Source: Caecibacteroides pullorum | Lineage (GTDB): Bacteria > Bacteroidota > Bacteroidia > Bacteroidales > Bacteroidaceae | Assembly: GCF_019239235.1 (NCBI RefSeq) | Contig: NZ_JAAZTS010000006.1 | Coordinates: 1 to 64,000, forward strand | Length of the DNA stretch: 64,000 nucleotides | Reading direction: 5' to 3' | Shown here: piece by piece, positions 15,959 to 23,970 of the stretch | Numbering within the stretch: the first letter of the stretch is position 1 | How the letters are laid out: each line of letters opens with the position of its first letter | Position numbers and translations under genes: made by a program | Notes under the pieces: generated by a model | Database searches by the model: none | Told to the model about the DNA's origin: nothing | Seen by the model: only the letters and a program-made list of their open reading frames with translations

Positions 15959-18852
15959 AATGATTGTTCCTCCTTTTTGTCTTTAGCGGTTGTACATTCA
16001 TCTACCAGATAGGCTATCGATACATATGGGATGCCAGAATTAGTGGTCAGGCCGATCTCACACGTGCGGCTATTGCTGTAACCTATCTGGATATTGCGTT
16101 CTTCTATTTGCGGACGGAGTTTACGCAGAGCATAGGCATTCAGTTCAGGATGCGTAAAACCACGGTCGCCTGCGAAACCGCAGCAACCCACTTCCTCGGG
16201 TACGAATACCTGCGTAGAACATAGACGAGCCAGGGCGATGAGCGTATCGGCCAGCCCCATCTTACGCATGGAGCACGTGATGTGCAGGGCTACGGGGCGG
16301 TCGACGGGTTTGAACACAAGACGGGAACGAAGGAAGGTGTAAATGAACTCAGCCGGCTCGTAAAGCTTCATGCGGTGAATGGTTTCGCGCATACGGTGGA
16401 GACAGGGACTTTGGTCGCAGAGTACGGGGTATCGTCCTTGTTCGCTGGCTTCCCATAAAGCCTCTTCCAGTTCGTGCGTTTTGCGGTCGGCGATGTCCAT
16501 CATACCTTTGCTTTCCCAGATGGTACCGCAGCACAGCTTCTCCATGTCCTTGGGGAAGATGACACGGTAGCCTGCCTTGTGGAGTAGGGCCACCATCTTG
16601 TTGACCAGTGCTTGTTCGACTGGTGATTTGCGGGCAAGTCCCATGGTCTGGTTGATGCAGCTGGGGAAGTAAACGACAGCTTCACAGTCTCCTTTTTCGT
16701 TAGAAGGTTGAGGCTGTTCAGGCTTGAATGCTTTCGGCATTGCCGGTGACCATTGTGGAATACCCAGGAGAGTGTGCATGCCATGTGTCAGTTTGCTCAT
16801 GGCAGCGGTGCCCAGTATGACGTGGGCGGTATCGGCCAGGGTGAGTACGGGACGTAGTGCACCTTTGATGCCGGCAAAGTGGCGGGAAGCATAGTTCCCT
16901 GCCTTGTAGCCAAGACTGTCAGGAGGCAGGAGGCGTTGACGTACAAGATGAGTCAAATCGCCTGTATTGATGCTCATAGGACACGACATTGAGCAGAGTC
17001 CATCGCCTGCACAGGTTTGGTTACCCAGGTAATGATATTGTTTCTCCAGCAGGGCAAGACGTGCCGGGTCATTGCCTTCCTGACGCAGACGAGCCAACTC
17101 ACGTTGGATAACGATGCGCTGGCGCGATGAGAGGGTGAAGCCGCACGACAGGCAGTTTACTTCACAGAAGCCACATTCAATGCAGCGGTTGATTTTTGAT
17201 AATGAGGCATGACCTTTGTCATCTGTTATCATTGGCAATGGCTTGAAGTGCTTCAGGTGACATTTGGGATCATCATTGAAGATGACACCGGGATTGAGCA
17301 GGCCTTTGGGGTCGAAGAGCTGCTTCACGGATTTCATCACCTCGTAGGCCTCGTCGCCCCACTCGTAACGAACGTAGGGGGCCATGTTGCGACCTGTGCC
17401 GTGTTCAGCCTTCAGGGAGCCGTCGTACTTGTCTACCACCAGCGTCTTGACGTCCTCCATCAGTGCCTCATAACGGTCCACTTCCGCTTGGGTAGAGAAG
17501 CTTTGATTGAGGATGAAGTGATAGTTTCCCTCTAGTGCGTGTCCGTAGATGCAGGCGTCGTCGTAGCCGTGGCGGGCGATGAGGGCCTGCAGGTCAGCGG
17601 TGGCTTCGGGCAGGTCTTCGATATGGAAGGCCACATCTTCGATGAGGCAAGTGGTGCCGGGACGGCGCGTGCCTCCCACGCTGGGGAAGATGCCAGAACG
17701 GATGGCCCAGTATTTGCCGTACTCTGCCGGGTTGTCGGTAAAGTGCACGGGGATGTAGGTACGGAAGGCTGAGAGCGTTTGCTCAATGGTGGCAATGCGG
17801 GCCTTCAGCTCTTCGGGCGTGCGGGCCTTGGTTTCGGTCAATACGGCGGTGAGGCCCGACGGGTCGGTGACTTCTCCTTTATACTTTATGTATATAGGGT
17901 CGTCTACGGACGACAGGCTTTTGTAGTCCAGCAGCTCTGCACCCTTCACAATCCACTCTTCCTTCGAATCGGTCAGTTTCTTCATAGCTACTACTGCACG
18001 GCATGCCTCGCGGATGTCCGTAAAGTAAACCATTGCGCTGGCCTTATAGGGGTAGTCGTACTCGGTGCGCATGGTTACTTGCGAGAGGAAGGCCAAGGTA
18101 CCTTCGCTGCCTACCATCAGGTGGGCGATGATGTCGAATGGGTCATCGAAACAGACGAAGGGCAGGAGGTTGAGGCCTGTGACATTCTTGATGGCATATT
18201 TGTAACGGATGCGCTCCAATAGCTTGGGATTGGCATGGATGCGATCGCGCAGGTGGCAGATGCCTCGGATAAAGTCGCGATGCGTTACTTCGAAGCCGGC
18301 GCGGCTTATAGGATCGCCTGTGTCGAGTACCGTACCGTCGGCCAGAATGATGCGGGCCGAGAGCATTACGCGGTCGCTGTTGGCATGTGTACCACAGTTC
18401 ATACCCGAGGCGTTGTTCATTACGATGCCACCTACCATAGCACTCTTTACCGACGCTGGGTCGGGGGCAAACTTACGTCCGTAGGGAGCCAGCAATTCGT
18501 TGACGCGTTGTCCTACGATACCGGGTTGGAGAGTAATTTGGTTACCATCAGGGCTGATGGAATATTGTTCCCAGTGTTTCCCAGCGACGATGAGGATAGA
18601 ATCGCTAATGGACTGACCGGAAAGGCTTGTACCTGCAGCACGGAAAGTGACGGGCAGTTTCAGGCGGTCGGCCAGACGGAGCAGCTCGGACACTTCGTAT
18701 TCGCTGTCCGAACGGACGACTATCTGCGGGACGAGGCGGTAGAAGCCTGCATCCGTGCCCCAGGCCAGGCATCGCAGTTCGTCAGTATAGATCCGCTCCT
18801 GCGGGATGAAGCGCAAGGCTTCGTGCAGGAACGATAAATAAGGTTCTTTCAT
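15955..18852 (-). CDS. FAD-linked oxidase with Fe-S and CCG domains, putative D-lactate dehydrogenase
   Basis: 965 residues from ATG 18852 (MKEPYLSFLHEAL); the frame runs on to 19035 but that part overlaps the upstream gene. The N-terminal FAD-binding PCMH domain has FRAAGTSLSGQSI (70-82), then an FAD-oxidase C domain ending in KAEHGTGRN. Two 4Fe-4S sites follow: CIECGFCEVNC (557-567) and CAGDGLCSMSC (614-624). Two CCG domains come last: KLCCG at about 774 and GCCGFAGDRGF near 905. This is the glycolate oxidase/Dld-II architecture fused in one chain. MurQ, encoded three genes downstream, releases D-lactate, so D-lactate to pyruvate oxidation is the likely job. No signal peptide is seen. Confidence 0.87.
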   Translation of the reverse strand: MKEPYLSFLHEALRFIPQERIYTDELRCLAWGTDAGFYRLVPQIVVRSDSEYEVSELLRLADRLKLPVTFRAAGTSLSGQSISDSILIVAGKHWEQYSISPDGNQITLQPGIVGQRVNELLAPYGRKFAPDPASVKSAMVGGIVMNNASGMNCGTHANSDRVMLSARIILADGTVLDTGDPISRAGFEVTHRDFIRGICHLRDRIHANPKLLERIRYKYAIKNVTGLNLLPFVCFDDPFDIIAHLMVGSEGTLAFLSQVTMRTEYDYPYKASAMVYFTDIREACRAVVAMKKLTDSKEEWIVKGAELLDYKSLSSVDDPIYIKYKGEVTDPSGLTAVLTETKARTPEELKARIATIEQTLSAFRTYIPVHFTDNPAEYGKYWAIRSGIFPSVGGTRRPGTTCLIEDVAFHIEDLPEATADLQALIARHGYDDACIYGHALEGNYHFILNQSFSTQAEVDRYEALMEDVKTLVVDKYDGSLKAEHGTGRNMAPYVRYEWGDEAYEVMKSVKQLFDPKGLLNPGVIFNDDPKCHLKHFKPLPMITDDKGHASLSKINRCIECGFCEVNCLSCGFTLSSRQRIVIQRELARLRQEGNDPARLALLEKQYHYLGNQTCAGDGLCSMSCPMSINTGDLTHLVRQRLLPPDSLGYKAGNYASRHFAGIKGALRPVLTLADTAHVILGTAAMSKLTHGMHTLLGIPQWSPAMPKAFKPEQPQPSNEKGDCEAVVYFPSCINQTMGLARKSPVEQALVNKMVALLHKAGYRVIFPKDMEKLCCGTIWESKGMMDIADRKTHELEEALWEASEQGRYPVLCDQSPCLHRMRETIHRMKLYEPAEFIYTFLRSRLVFKPVDRPVALHITCSMRKMGLADTLIALARLCSTQVFVPEEVGCCGFAGDRGFTHPELNAYALRKLRPQIEERNIQIGYSNSRTCEIGLTTNSGIPYVSIAYLVDECTTAKDKKEEQSL

Positions 18853-18871
18853 ATCATTGTCTTTTTTAGAC

Positions 18872-20155
18872 TTATCGGTATAAGTAATACTTTTTAGACA
18901 GTCGGCGGAAACTCTCCACGTCCTTCTCCCAGTAGGGCCGTATGTCCTCCCAGCGGTTGGTTTTCGTGAAGCGTTCGCGTATCTGGCGCGAACCGCACAC
19001 CTTGTCGAACATCGCGAAGCGGCCCTTGTCGGCATGGTCGAAGACGGCGCGGTCGGGCCACAGACAGGCTACTTCCTGCATTACGAGGAACTGCAGGGGG
19101 CTGAGCGGCGCGCGGGCGTAGTCAGTAATGTGTACCTGTACGCCTTGCAGTTGCTGTCCCTGTCCTACGCTGTAGAAGGGCTTCAGGTAGATGGGTCGGA
19201 AGATGACGCCGGGCACGTGCAGGGCGTTCAGTGCGTCGGCTAGCTTGTCAGCCTCGGCCCAAGGAGCGGCGAACATCTGGAAGGGGATGGTGTAGCCCAC
19301 GCCGATGGACATGTAGCCCAGTTCTCCCAGGATGCCGCTCACGGGGTAGAAGAAGGCCGAGTGAGGGTGTGGAATGTGGGGTGACGAGGGAATCCATTGC
19401 AATCCCGTGGCCGTGTAGTCCATGCGTCGCTTCCAACCCTTCATCTTGATGACCGTCAGCTTGCACTGCACACCGCCCGTCAGCATCCGTTCACCGTTGA
19501 GCATCAGGGCCAGCTCGCCACAGGTAAGGCCATAGACGTAGGGTATCTTGAATTGGCTGACGAAGGAGATGCAGTCATCCTCCGTCAGGTTGCCTTCTAC
19601 TTTCAGTCCGCCTAGCGGGTTGGGGCGGTCCAGCACGATGAGCTCCTTGCCGTTTTCGGCAGCGGCTTCCATAGCTAGTCCCAGCGTGCTGATGTAGGTG
19701 AATGAGCGACAGCCGATGTCCTGAATATCATATACCAGCACATCGACGTCCTTCAGCATCTCGGGCGTGGCCTTGCGTGTCTTGCCGTAGAGCGAATAGA
19801 CAGGCAGGCCGGTGGCGGGGTCACGCTGGTCGGATACGTGGTCGCCTGCATGTACGTCGCCGCGCACACCGTGTTCCGGTCCGTAAAGGGCCACGAGGTT
19901 GACGTTCGGCGCTTCGTGCAGGATGTCGATAGTGGAGTGCAGTTCGTTGTCCACCCCCGTAGGGTTGGTGATGAGTCCCACACGTTTACCCTCCAGGCAA
20001 CGGAAATTCTGTGATTTCAGTACTTCAATCCCTGTTTTGATGTGTATTTTCTGAGCCTGTGCGCCGAGGGAGAGGCACAGGAAGAGGAGCAGGAGAGTCT
20101 TCTCAAGCCTTACTCCGGATGTAAGTATATTCTTTCTATTCTTGTTCATGGTCAT
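18872..20155 (-). CDS. namZ: DUF1343 / NamZ-family exo-beta-N-acetylmuramidase (GH171), copy 1
   Basis: 427 residues with a hydrophobic export signal at about 18-35 (ending GAQAQ). Family motifs are GLITNPTGVD (60-69), YGPEHGVRGD (91-100), YDIQDIGCRSFTY (142-154) and DRPNPLGG (176-183). NamZ of Bacillus subtilis, which defined the activity, releases MurNAc from the non-reducing end of peptidoglycan chains. This copy differs in a normally conserved block: where copy 2 has E-A-T-P-V-S-L-G-R-G-T, it has E-L-G-Y-M-S-I-G-V-G-Y (278-288). Activity or specificity may therefore differ. It is encoded between the AmpG-like transporter gene and the putative D-lactate dehydrogenase gene. Confidence 0.85.
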   Translation of the reverse strand: MTMNKNRKNILTSGVRLEKTLLLLFLCLSLGAQAQKIHIKTGIEVLKSQNFRCLEGKRVGLITNPTGVDNELHSTIDILHEAPNVNLVALYGPEHGVRGDVHAGDHVSDQRDPATGLPVYSLYGKTRKATPEMLKDVDVLVYDIQDIGCRSFTYISTLGLAMEAAAENGKELIVLDRPNPLGGLKVEGNLTEDDCISFVSQFKIPYVYGLTCGELALMLNGERMLTGGVQCKLTVIKMKGWKRRMDYTATGLQWIPSSPHIPHPHSAFFYPVSGILGELGYMSIGVGYTIPFQMFAAPWAEADKLADALNALHVPGVIFRPIYLKPFYSVGQGQQLQGVQVHITDYARAPLSPLQFLVMQEVACLWPDRAVFDHADKGRFAMFDKVCGSRQIRERFTKTNRWEDIRPYWEKDVESFRRLSKKYYLYR

Positions 20156-20183
20156 CCTATTCTATAATAATGATAATCTGTTT

Positions 20184-21509
20184 TCATTTCTTTCCATATT
20201 CCGGATCAATCTTCCTGTCCACGAAGAAGGTGACGATGACCGTGGCAATGCAGCACACCATCACCAACCAGAAGAAGTCCGTATATCCGATGGCTTCCTG
20301 TATATATCCGGCGAACATGCCCGGTATCATCATGCTCAGCGCCATAAAGGCTGTGCAGATGGCATAGTGCGAGGTCTTGAACTCGCCTTCGGAGAAGTAC
20401 ATCATGTAGAGCATATAGGCCGTGAAACCGAAGCCGTAACCGAACTGCTCGATGGCAATGGCGGTGGAAATGATGACTACGTTGTCAGGCTGGGCGATGG
20501 CCAGGTAGACAAACGTCAGGCACGGCAGAGTCATGCAGCCAGCCATCCACCAAATGGACTTCTTCAGGCCGAGGCGCGAGGCGAACAGTCCGCCCAGGAT
20601 ACCACCCAGGGTGAGGAAGATGACGCCGATGGTACCATATACGATACCCACTTCGGCGGTGGACAGCTCCAGTCCGCCTGATGCCTTGGAAGCTACGAGG
20701 AAGGGCATGCACATCTTGATGAGGAACGCCTCCGGCAGGCGGTAGAGCAGCATGAATACGATGGCCAGCAGGACGCCCGGTTTGGTGAAGTAGGTGGCGA
20801 AAGTACGTCCGAACTCCCGGAAGATGGCTTTGGCACTGGCAGTACCGGCTGCCAGCGTGGGTTTATCTGAAGCGGGCTTAGGTATCACGAAGATATGATA
20901 GAACGTTACCAGGCTGAACAGGACAGCGGTGACAAGCATCGTGATGGTCCACGACAGCGGAATGTCTTTCGTCTTCAGCTCGATGGCACCGGCAATGGCC
21001 ACGAGTACGCCCTGACCGAAAATGGAGGCCAGACGGTAGAACGTGCTTCGAATGCCTACAAAAGCGGCTTGGTCACTTTGCTTCAGCGCCAGCATGTAGA
21101 AGCCGTCGGCGGCAATGTCGTGGGTGGCCGAGGCGAAGGCAGTGATGATGAACAGGACCAATGTGAAGGTGAAAAGGCTGATATGGGTCGTGCCGGAAGC
21201 GATGTCTGCTTCGTCTGGCCGCGGGATGGCCAGCGTTAGCAAGATGAAGGCAACGGACATCAGGACCTGCATGGCTATTGTCCACCAGCGCTTGGTTTTG
21301 ATGATGTCTACAAACGGGCTCCAGAAGGGCTTGATGGTCCACGGCAGGTAGAGCAGGCTGGTGAACAGGGCCATCTCTCCGTTGGGTACGCCCATCTTGG
21401 TGAACATCATCACGGAGATGTTGTTCACGATGAAGTAGGGAATGCCTTGGGCAAAGTACAGGGTGGGGACCCATGCCCAAGGACTAATATTTTTTGTCTG
21501 TAAGTTCAT
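20184..21509 (-). CDS. ampG: AmpG-like muropeptide/sugar permease (MFS)
   Basis: 441 residues and about 12 membrane segments, an inner-membrane major facilitator. The opening WVPTLYFAQGIPYFIVNNISVMMFTK and KPFWSPFVDIIKTKRWW are typical of the AmpG branch, which imports GlcNAc-anhydroMurNAc and its peptides. The family match and location (29 bp upstream of namZ copy 1, same strand) support import of peptidoglycan fragments. The exact ligand (disaccharide, anhydro form, or free sugar) is open. No soluble AmpG-type C-terminal extension is present. Confidence 0.85.
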   Translation of the reverse strand: MNLQTKNISPWAWVPTLYFAQGIPYFIVNNISVMMFTKMGVPNGEMALFTSLLYLPWTIKPFWSPFVDIIKTKRWWTIAMQVLMSVAFILLTLAIPRPDEADIASGTTHISLFTFTLVLFIITAFASATHDIAADGFYMLALKQSDQAAFVGIRSTFYRLASIFGQGVLVAIAGAIELKTKDIPLSWTITMLVTAVLFSLVTFYHIFVIPKPASDKPTLAAGTASAKAIFREFGRTFATYFTKPGVLLAIVFMLLYRLPEAFLIKMCMPFLVASKASGGLELSTAEVGIVYGTIGVIFLTLGGILGGLFASRLGLKKSIWWMAGCMTLPCLTFVYLAIAQPDNVVIISTAIAIEQFGYGFGFTAYMLYMMYFSEGEFKTSHYAICTAFMALSMMIPGMFAGYIQEAIGYTDFFWLVMVCCIATVIVTFFVDRKIDPEYGKK

Positions 21510-21528
21510 GATTCGTATGTATGTTTGT

Positions 21529-22890
21529 TTATGAATAGATTTTTTCTATGTTGGCTCCGATATAGTAGTGCAGCAATATCTCGTCGTACTTGTAGCCCTG
21601 TTCACCCATGACGGCAGCTCCTATCTGGCAGAGACCTACGCCGTGTCCCCAGCCGGCTCCGATGAGGGTGAAGCGTCCAGGGATGCCTTCAGGCGAAAGA
21701 ACGTGCTTGTCCACCACGAAGGCCGAGCTGTAGAGGTGCGAGGGCGACAGTGTGCGACGTATCTCCAGCTCCTTGCCAATGGTCAGGGTGCGTTTGGTGC
21801 CCACAATCTTCAGTTTCCATAGTCGTCCGCTAGTGCCGCGGGCTACGGGTACGAGGTCGACGATTTGTCCGTAATCCACGCCCGAACGCTTTAGGATGAG
21901 GGCCGACAGTTCTTTCTGTGTGTATTCCACTCGCCAACGGTAGAAGTCGGTTGTCTCCTGGTCGTAGTTGTTAAGTACCTGCGAGAGAATATGCTTGTCC
22001 GTGGTGTTGCAGAAGGCCTCGGGCGAGGTGCGTATCCAGCGATCGGCTTCTGCTTCGATGGTGAGGTCGGGCAGGGCAGGGTCGGGTACAGAAGTCTGTC
22101 CCTGGCGGATGCGGCGGTCGAGTTGCTTGCGCAGGTAAGGGTAGGGCGTGTCTTCCCAGCAGTACTGGAACTCTTCGAAGGCGCCGCCGCAGCATTTGGA
22201 GAAGCGGGCGTCGCAGATTCGGCCGTCGGATGTCAGCACTTGTCCGCGGGTGGCTCGGATGGCCTGGCGCACGATGTCGGTCGAGGCGCGGGTGATGCCC
22301 TGGTAGCGCTGGCAGTGGTCGTCGGCGCAGACGTCGAAGCGGGTGTGGTCTTCGCGGTCGAACCATCGGATGAGTTCGTCGTCGGTTTGCGTGCAGGCCG
22401 AGTAGTCTGTATGTTTGGATGCGATTTCCTTGTTCTTGTTGATTTGGGCCAGCAGCCAGCTCCTCGAAATCACCGCATGGGCCTTCAGCAATTCCAGCGA
22501 GGCGGTGGCACTCATTTCACTGGAGATGACACTCGTCAGGTAGTCTTCCACACGGATGACGTTGACGGCGGTCAGGTGGTTGTCTTCTACGATGATGCGC
22601 AGGGCGCCTTGGAAACGCTGGTCTTCTTTGCGCTCCCAGTGGAAGTTGATTCCGATGGTAACGCCGTGCAGCTCGAACGAGGCCGTCGGTTCGTCTTCGG
22701 GCTCGAAGAGCAGTTCGTCGTAGAGGCGGCCTTGCCACAGGATGCGGCCGTGGTCGAAGGTGACGGTCTGATGACCGTCGACCTTCCGGCCGTCTTGCTG
22801 GTAGGGAGTCAGCAATGTAAATTCTATTTGGGGGTCGAATACGATTCCGACGTGTACGTAGGGTTCGTTCATGGTATCTTGGTTTCTCAT
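21529..22890 (-). CDS. SpoIID/LytB-domain protein without an export signal
   Basis: 453 residues. The SpoIID core has VEDYLTSVISSEMSATASLELLKAHAVISRSW (the Glu in SSEMS, residue 125, matches the catalytic Glu of SpoIID), a Cys-rich middle and the C-terminal GAGWGHGVGLCQIGA...LLHYYIGA. SpoIID-type enzymes are lytic transglycosylases acting on denuded glycan outside the cytoplasm. Here the N-terminus (MRNQDTMNEPYVHVGIVFDP) is polar, with no signal peptide or membrane segment, so the protein looks cytosolic. The start at 22890 overlaps the DUF4922 stop by 1 bp; ATG 22872 is an alternative and also lacks a signal. It may process imported muropeptides, but that is inference. Confidence 0.85.
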   Translation of the reverse strand: MRNQDTMNEPYVHVGIVFDPQIEFTLLTPYQQDGRKVDGHQTVTFDHGRILWQGRLYDELLFEPEDEPTASFELHGVTIGINFHWERKEDQRFQGALRIIVEDNHLTAVNVIRVEDYLTSVISSEMSATASLELLKAHAVISRSWLLAQINKNKEIASKHTDYSACTQTDDELIRWFDREDHTRFDVCADDHCQRYQGITRASTDIVRQAIRATRGQVLTSDGRICDARFSKCCGGAFEEFQYCWEDTPYPYLRKQLDRRIRQGQTSVPDPALPDLTIEAEADRWIRTSPEAFCNTTDKHILSQVLNNYDQETTDFYRWRVEYTQKELSALILKRSGVDYGQIVDLVPVARGTSGRLWKLKIVGTKRTLTIGKELEIRRTLSPSHLYSSAFVVDKHVLSPEGIPGRFTLIGAGWGHGVGLCQIGAAVMGEQGYKYDEILLHYYIGANIEKIYS

Positions 22891-23834
22891 TAATGGATTG
22901 CGTTACGGATGTGCTCCTTCACCCGGGCGAAGGCTTCGGGCGAAAGACAGACCTCGCTCAGGATTTGCGCAACGTCGTCGGCGGTGATTTTCTGGAAGTC
23001 CTGCTCGACGGGGGTGATGAACACGCCGCCGAGGTCGACCGACGCGGGGCTGCTGAGCAGGCGGGCGTCGCCTTCGGCCGTGTAGCAGGCGGGACGGTGT
23101 TTGGCGCGGGGGAAGACGAAGACCGTCCAGCGGGCGGACTCGTAGAGGGCCAGGACGTTCATCATCGGCTCTTCATCATTTTCGGGTACGGGCAGGGCCT
23201 GATAGATGGCCTGGAAGAGGCGGCAGGCTTCACGGGCGTCGTCGGTGTCGATGACAAGCGTCGTACGCGGGGCGTCGGCCAGGCTGTAGAGCGTGGCGTG
23301 GTCGGTCTGCACCACCGTCTCGTCTGTCCGCATGCGCCAGTCGGCCTCGATGGGCATGAAGCCGCGGCTGCCCGCCTGGAAGTGGGCATGGTCGGGGGCG
23401 GAGGCGCCGCAGCGGGGGCCGTTGTAGAAGATGGTGAAGTCCGTCAGCTCCCGGGCCAGCTCCAGCATGTCGGCAAAGCGGTGGGCGATGAGCTGGGGCA
23501 CGTGGCCGGTCTCGGGCACGGTGAGGTGGCGCGGGAAGATGGGGAAGGGGTTCACCAGCAGTTCGTAGTGGCCCAGGAAGGGGATGCCTTCCTGTTCGGC
23601 GGGTCGGTTGGCGGCGCAGAGGAAGCAGCGGCGTTCCTTGATGGACCGGGCGTCGACCTTGGCGCCGGAGGAGACGATGCGGGCGGGGTTGAACTGCACC
23701 TTGTAGGGCACGCCGCGCACGTCCAGTTCCTTGACGCGCACGCCCGTAAGGGCGTCGTAGCTGCGGCGCGCCGTTTCCCAGGCGGCAAGCTGGCGGTCCA
23801 GCAGATGATGTACGTTTTCGTTCAAAGTTGTCAT
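22890..23834 (-). CDS. DUF4922 protein, HIT/GalT-like nucleotidylyltransferase or phosphorylase
   Basis: 314 residues from ATG 23834 (MTTLNENVHHLLDRQL); the longer frame upstream is antisense-like sequence through the glycosyltransferase gene and a repeat. The key block is YNGPRCGASAPDHAHFQAG (137-155) with His149-x-His151-x-Gln153, the active-site pattern of GalT, Ap4A phosphorylase and plant VTC2-type GDP-sugar phosphorylases. A CFLCAANRP pair of cysteines (70, 73) could bind metal. The enzyme would exchange a nucleotide on a sugar phosphate. No signal peptide is present. It is encoded between a GT2 glycosyltransferase and the SpoIID protein, so it may supply or consume a nucleotide-activated amino sugar. 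The true reaction is unknown. Confidence 0.8.
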   Translation of the reverse strand: MTTLNENVHHLLDRQLAAWETARRSYDALTGVRVKELDVRGVPYKVQFNPARIVSSGAKVDARSIKERRCFLCAANRPAEQEGIPFLGHYELLVNPFPIFPRHLTVPETGHVPQLIAHRFADMLELARELTDFTIFYNGPRCGASAPDHAHFQAGSRGFMPIEADWRMRTDETVVQTDHATLYSLADAPRTTLVIDTDDAREACRLFQAIYQALPVPENDEEPMMNVLALYESARWTVFVFPRAKHRPACYTAEGDARLLSSPASVDLGGVFITPVEQDFQKITADDVAQILSEVCLSPEAFARVKEHIRNAIH

Positions 23835-23872
23835 AGTTCCTGTTCTTTTATTATTAGTTAGGGGCTGCCTAT

Positions 23873-23970
23873 CCCGATAGTCTACCCTTCCGAGACGTCG
23901 GACGGGTAGAAAATCCCGATAGTCGGGCCTTCCGAGGCGTCGGATGCCTTGCTTATCCCGATAGGCTACC
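23873..23970. repeat. 42-bp intergenic tandem repeat, 2.3 copies
   Basis: Units start with CCCGATAG at 23873, 23915 and 23957 (the last partial). Each full unit is 42 bp with the shared block CTTCCGAG(A/G)CGTCGGA. The array fills most of the 131-bp gap between the DUF4922 and GT2 genes, and the GT2 stop codon (23966-23968) lies inside the partial third unit. On the minus strand each unit begins near CTATCGGGAT. It is unrelated in sequence to the 42-bp array at 8.5 kb. Confidence 0.85.

Noticed and set aside
18853..19035. N-terminal extension of the FAD/Fe-S oxidase
   Set aside because: Overlaps the end of the namZ copy 1 gene in another frame and is Arg/Thr-rich; ATG 18852 gives the expected start of the FAD domain.
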